Both the position numbers and the translations under genes were made by a program. Below the pieces are notes generated by a model. The model searched no databases. It saw nothing but the letters and a program-made list of their open reading frames with translations, and was not told the DNA's origin. From positions 1,550,001-1,614,000 of the forward strand of contig NZ_JAAVJL010000001.1 in NCBI RefSeq assembly GCF_012863495.1: a stretch of 64,000 nucleotides of DNA. The letters run 5' to 3'. Each line of letters begins with the position of its first letter. Positions within the stretch are counted from its first letter, which is position 1. This document shows positions 61,714 through 64,000 of the stretch, one piece after another. This DNA is from Pseudanabaena yagii GIHE-NHR1 (GTDB taxonomy: Bacteria > Cyanobacteriota > Cyanobacteriia > Pseudanabaenales > Pseudanabaenaceae).

Positions 61714-64000
61714 GTGATTACATCGACGCTCAGACTATCAGAACTAAAATTAGCGATTATTCATGAACCTTTAGAGGTTCCTGCTGATGCAACTGTTATG
61801 CAAGCGATCGCTTTAATGAGTAGTGCGCGATCGCAATGTGATGCGGCAAACTATAGTGACAATCAGCAGCAGCAATTGCAGCAAGAGGCGAGATCTAGCT
61901 GTGTTTTGGTATTAGAAAATCAACAGGTGATCGGGATTTTATCTGAGCGAGATGTGGTGCGTCTGACTGCTCAGCAGCAACCGATGGATCACCTAGTGAT
62001 ACGGGAGGTGATGCATACACCAGTTTTTATGGTTAAGCTCGACGAGTTGCTCGGCAATGTTCAAAAGCTGATATATGGTCATGCTCTCCGTGCAGTGATA
62101 GTGGTTGGAGATCGCGGAGAGCTAATTGGGATTGTCACCCAGACAAGTTTCCTACAAGCTCTGAATAGTTTAGAAAAGTCTAACTTATCAGAGAGTTTGG
62201 GATCTGGATCTATGATTGCAAGGCAAAAAGCAGATCTAGAAGCGCGTAATGCTCTATTGGCTATGACACATGAGGAATTGCAATGCACTATCGAGGAGCT
62301 GCGAGTTAGTACTGAAGAACTAATCGTGCAACATCGCCAGAATGAATATGAACATTTGCGCTATCAAAATTTATTTGACTTTGCTCCTGATGGTTATCTT
62401 GTAACAGATTCATCAGGCAAAATCTTGGAGGCAAATCAAGCAGTTTTAGAGATGCTTGCAATTAGCCATGAATATATTTTAGGAAAGCCATTCATTGTTT
62501 TTATTGACACTAACCATATAGATCTTTTCTATAATCAACTTAATTACTTTCTATCTCCAGAGCATATCAAAATATCTGAGGAGATGAATCTGATCACACA
62601 TCAGGGAAAGAATTTTCCTGCGGAAATTACTATAACCCAAAATATCAATCTCCTCGATAGATCGATTCAACTGTTGTGGATGGTTCGGGATATTAGCGAT
62701 CGCAAGCACGCTGAGCAAGAACTTCAGCTAGCTAATCAATCACTGGAATTGAAAGTTAAAGAAAGAACTCAAGACTTATGGCAAGTCAATAAACTGCAAC
62801 GGGCAATCCTCGATAGTGCAGATTATGCAATTATCTCCACTGACTTGAATGGAATTATCCAGACCTTTAATGCTGGGGCTGAAAAGATGTTTGGTTACAG
62901 CATGGGAGAAGTGATTGGTAAAATTACACCCGAAATCTTTTTCGATCATCAAGAACTCATTGATAGGTCTTCTAATATATTGCCCGAAGGAGAGCGAAAT
63001 ACTTGGGGATTTAGATCATTCTTGGCTATGGCAAGTCAGGGTATCCTTAGTAATGAATGGATAAATATTCGCAAAGATGGATCTCGCTTTCCCGTAGAGT
63101 TATCCGTGACATCTCTAAAGGATGATGATGAAAAAACGATTGGCTTTTTAAGTGTCAGGAAAGATATTAGCGATCGCAAACAAGCTGAGCAAACTATTCT
63201 CCAACAGGCAAATCAAGAAGCTTTATTGCGCGGAATTACTCAACGTATCCGTCAATCCCTCGATCTTCCCATAATTTTTGATACCGCTTGTCAAGAGATT
63301 CAGCAATTACTGCAATGCGATCGCGTTGGCATTTTCAAGTTCTATCCTGAATCTAATTTTGATGATGGTGAATTTGTTGCCGAAGCTGTTGTCGATGGAT
63401 TTAGCTCAGCTATGGAAGAGCATATTCATGACCATTGCTTTGGCGAAAACTATGCCGCTGTCTATGCCCAAGGTCGAGTTCAGGTCGTAAATGATATTGA
63501 TCATGCTGGACTGACGGACTGCCATCGTGATGTTTTGGCAAGGTTTCAAGTACGAGCAAATCTCGTGATTCCATTACTATGTGGTAACGATCTGTGGGGC
63601 TTGCTATGCATCCATCAATGCGCCCATACTCGCCAATGGCAAGAGCGTGAGATTGATCTGATTCAACAAATTGCCAACCAATTAACGATCGCTATTCAAC
63701 AAGCTGATCTCTACGAGCAGCTCCATGCAGAACTATTGATCCGTCAGCAAGCCGAAGCGAAAATATCTATACAATTGCGACGGCAACAGATTTTGGAGGA
63801 AATTACCCAACAAATTCGCGAGTCACTAGATATTCAAGAAATCCTTGCGACAGTAACTCAGAAAATCCAAGATGCACTGTATTGCGATCGCGTGATCGTT
63901 TTCCAATTATTTGCAGATGGTCGAAGCCAAATTGTCGAAGAATCTGTGCATAGTGATTTCCCTACACTCAAAGACATGAGTTGGGAAGATGAAGTTTGGT
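61714..64000 (+). CDS. CBS-PAS-GAF sensor kinase, 5' part, probable cyanobacteriochrome
   Basis: An open frame runs from GTG 61714 to the window edge (762 codons, no stop). Its start ('LRLSELKLAIIHEPLEVPAD') parallels the 2091-residue kinase. Domains: one CBS pair (about 15-150), coiled coil (150-220), PAS (225-340), PAS (365-480), GAF (500-665) and the beginning of a second GAF (685 on). The first GAF has D573-H-C575-F and C603-H604, exactly 28 residues apart, the signature of DXCF cyanobacteriochromes. The second GAF begins like GAF3 of the big kinase, ending 'SWEDEVW'. The kinase core is presumably beyond the edge. No effector or receiver can be seen yet. Confidence 0.87.
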   Translation, partial: MITSTLRLSELKLAIIHEPLEVPADATVMQAIALMSSARSQCDAANYSDNQQQQLQQEARSSCVLVLENQQVIGILSERDVVRLTAQQQPMDHLVIREVMHTPVFMVKLDELLGNVQKLIYGHALRAVIVVGDRGELIGIVTQTSFLQALNSLEKSNLSESLGSGSMIARQKADLEARNALLAMTHEELQCTIEELRVSTEELIVQHRQNEYEHLRYQNLFDFAPDGYLVTDSSGKILEANQAVLEMLAISHEYILGKPFIVFIDTNHIDLFYNQLNYFLSPEHIKISEEMNLITHQGKNFPAEITITQNINLLDRSIQLLWMVRDISDRKHAEQELQLANQSLELKVKERTQDLWQVNKLQRAILDSADYAIISTDLNGIIQTFNAGAEKMFGYSMGEVIGKITPEIFFDHQELIDRSSNILPEGERNTWGFRSFLAMASQGILSNEWINIRKDGSRFPVELSVTSLKDDDEKTIGFLSVRKDISDRKQAEQTILQQANQEALLRGITQRIRQSLDLPIIFDTACQEIQQLLQCDRVGIFKFYPESNFDDGEFVAEAVVDGFSSAMEEHIHDHCFGENYAAVYAQGRVQVVNDIDHAGLTDCHRDVLARFQVRANLVIPLLCGNDLWGLLCIHQCAHTRQWQEREIDLIQQIANQLTIAIQQADLYEQLHAELLIRQQAEAKISIQLRRQQILEEITQQIRESLDIQEILATVTQKIQDALYCDRVIVFQLFADGRSQIVEESVHSDFPTLKDMSWEDEVW

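Overview
The window looks like chromosomal DNA of a cyanobacterium, most likely a Pseudanabaena-type filamentous strain. The highly iterated palindrome GCGATCGC is scattered through almost every gene. There is a high-light-inducible (Hli) protein, a phylloquinone-pathway isochorismate synthase, bilin-type GAF photosensors and several proteins of cyanobacterial type (DUF3352, DUF3386, Ycf52-like acetyltransferase). The genus is an inference from gene style and I could not check it. I see no rRNA, tRNA or CRISPR array.

Layout. 1-9.6 kb: housekeeping and small conserved genes (DUF3352, DUF3386, a membrane protein, a CDC48-like AAA ATPase, a gamma-glutamylcyclotransferase-like protein, xseA/xseB, an SH3-like secreted protein). 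10-21.8 kb: an Rrf2 regulator and two very large hybrid histidine kinases; the first (2091 aa) carries CBS domains and GAF domains with cyanobacteriochrome signatures. 21.7-25.1 kb: hisS, two small proteins sharing a C-terminal module, and the DNA polymerase III delta' subunit. 25.2-26.4 kb: an intact ISAs1-family element sitting in the tip of a palindrome. 26.4-31.1 kb: a cobalamin riboswitch ahead of an unrecognised gene, hli, lpxD, a TatD-like hydrolase and an SbcD-like nuclease. 31.2-38.6 kb: an accessory island with an ATPase, a giant TPR protein with recently homogenised repeats, a PIN toxin-antitoxin pair, an orphan second antitoxin-like gene, and an IS630 element that truncates a sterol-desaturase-like gene. 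38.8-46.5 kb: a coiled-coil protein, a GH10 enzyme, a PilZ-containing cellulose-synthase-like enzyme, a HlyD-like adaptor and a decayed Fic gene. 46.6-60.9 kb: isochorismate synthase, prfA, rpmE, an acetyltransferase, an ACT-like protein, SelO, an RluA-type synthase, TPR, GHL10, Fic and GIDE proteins, and an aldehyde dehydrogenase. 61.7 kb to the end: the 5' part of another CBS-PAS-GAF kinase, cut by the window edge.

How the genes fit together. Two kinases share the same N-terminal CBS design and both carry a GAF domain with DXCF and Cys-His cysteines exactly 28 residues apart, as in characterised blue/green cyanobacteriochromes; the larger also has a GAF with red/green-type residues. They are probably light-integrating sensors. 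The GH10, cellulose synthase and HlyD genes are co-oriented and may form an exopolysaccharide synthesis and export module under cyclic-di-GMP control through PilZ. The ATPase-TPR-antitoxin-PIN series looks like an operon of the biological-conflict type and is the best candidate for an undescribed system.

Intergenic DNA is unusually structured. More than twenty long, near-perfect palindromes, mostly capped GC-NNN-GC, lie between genes. At least four families of short, transposase-less repeats are present, two of them with visible target-site duplications.
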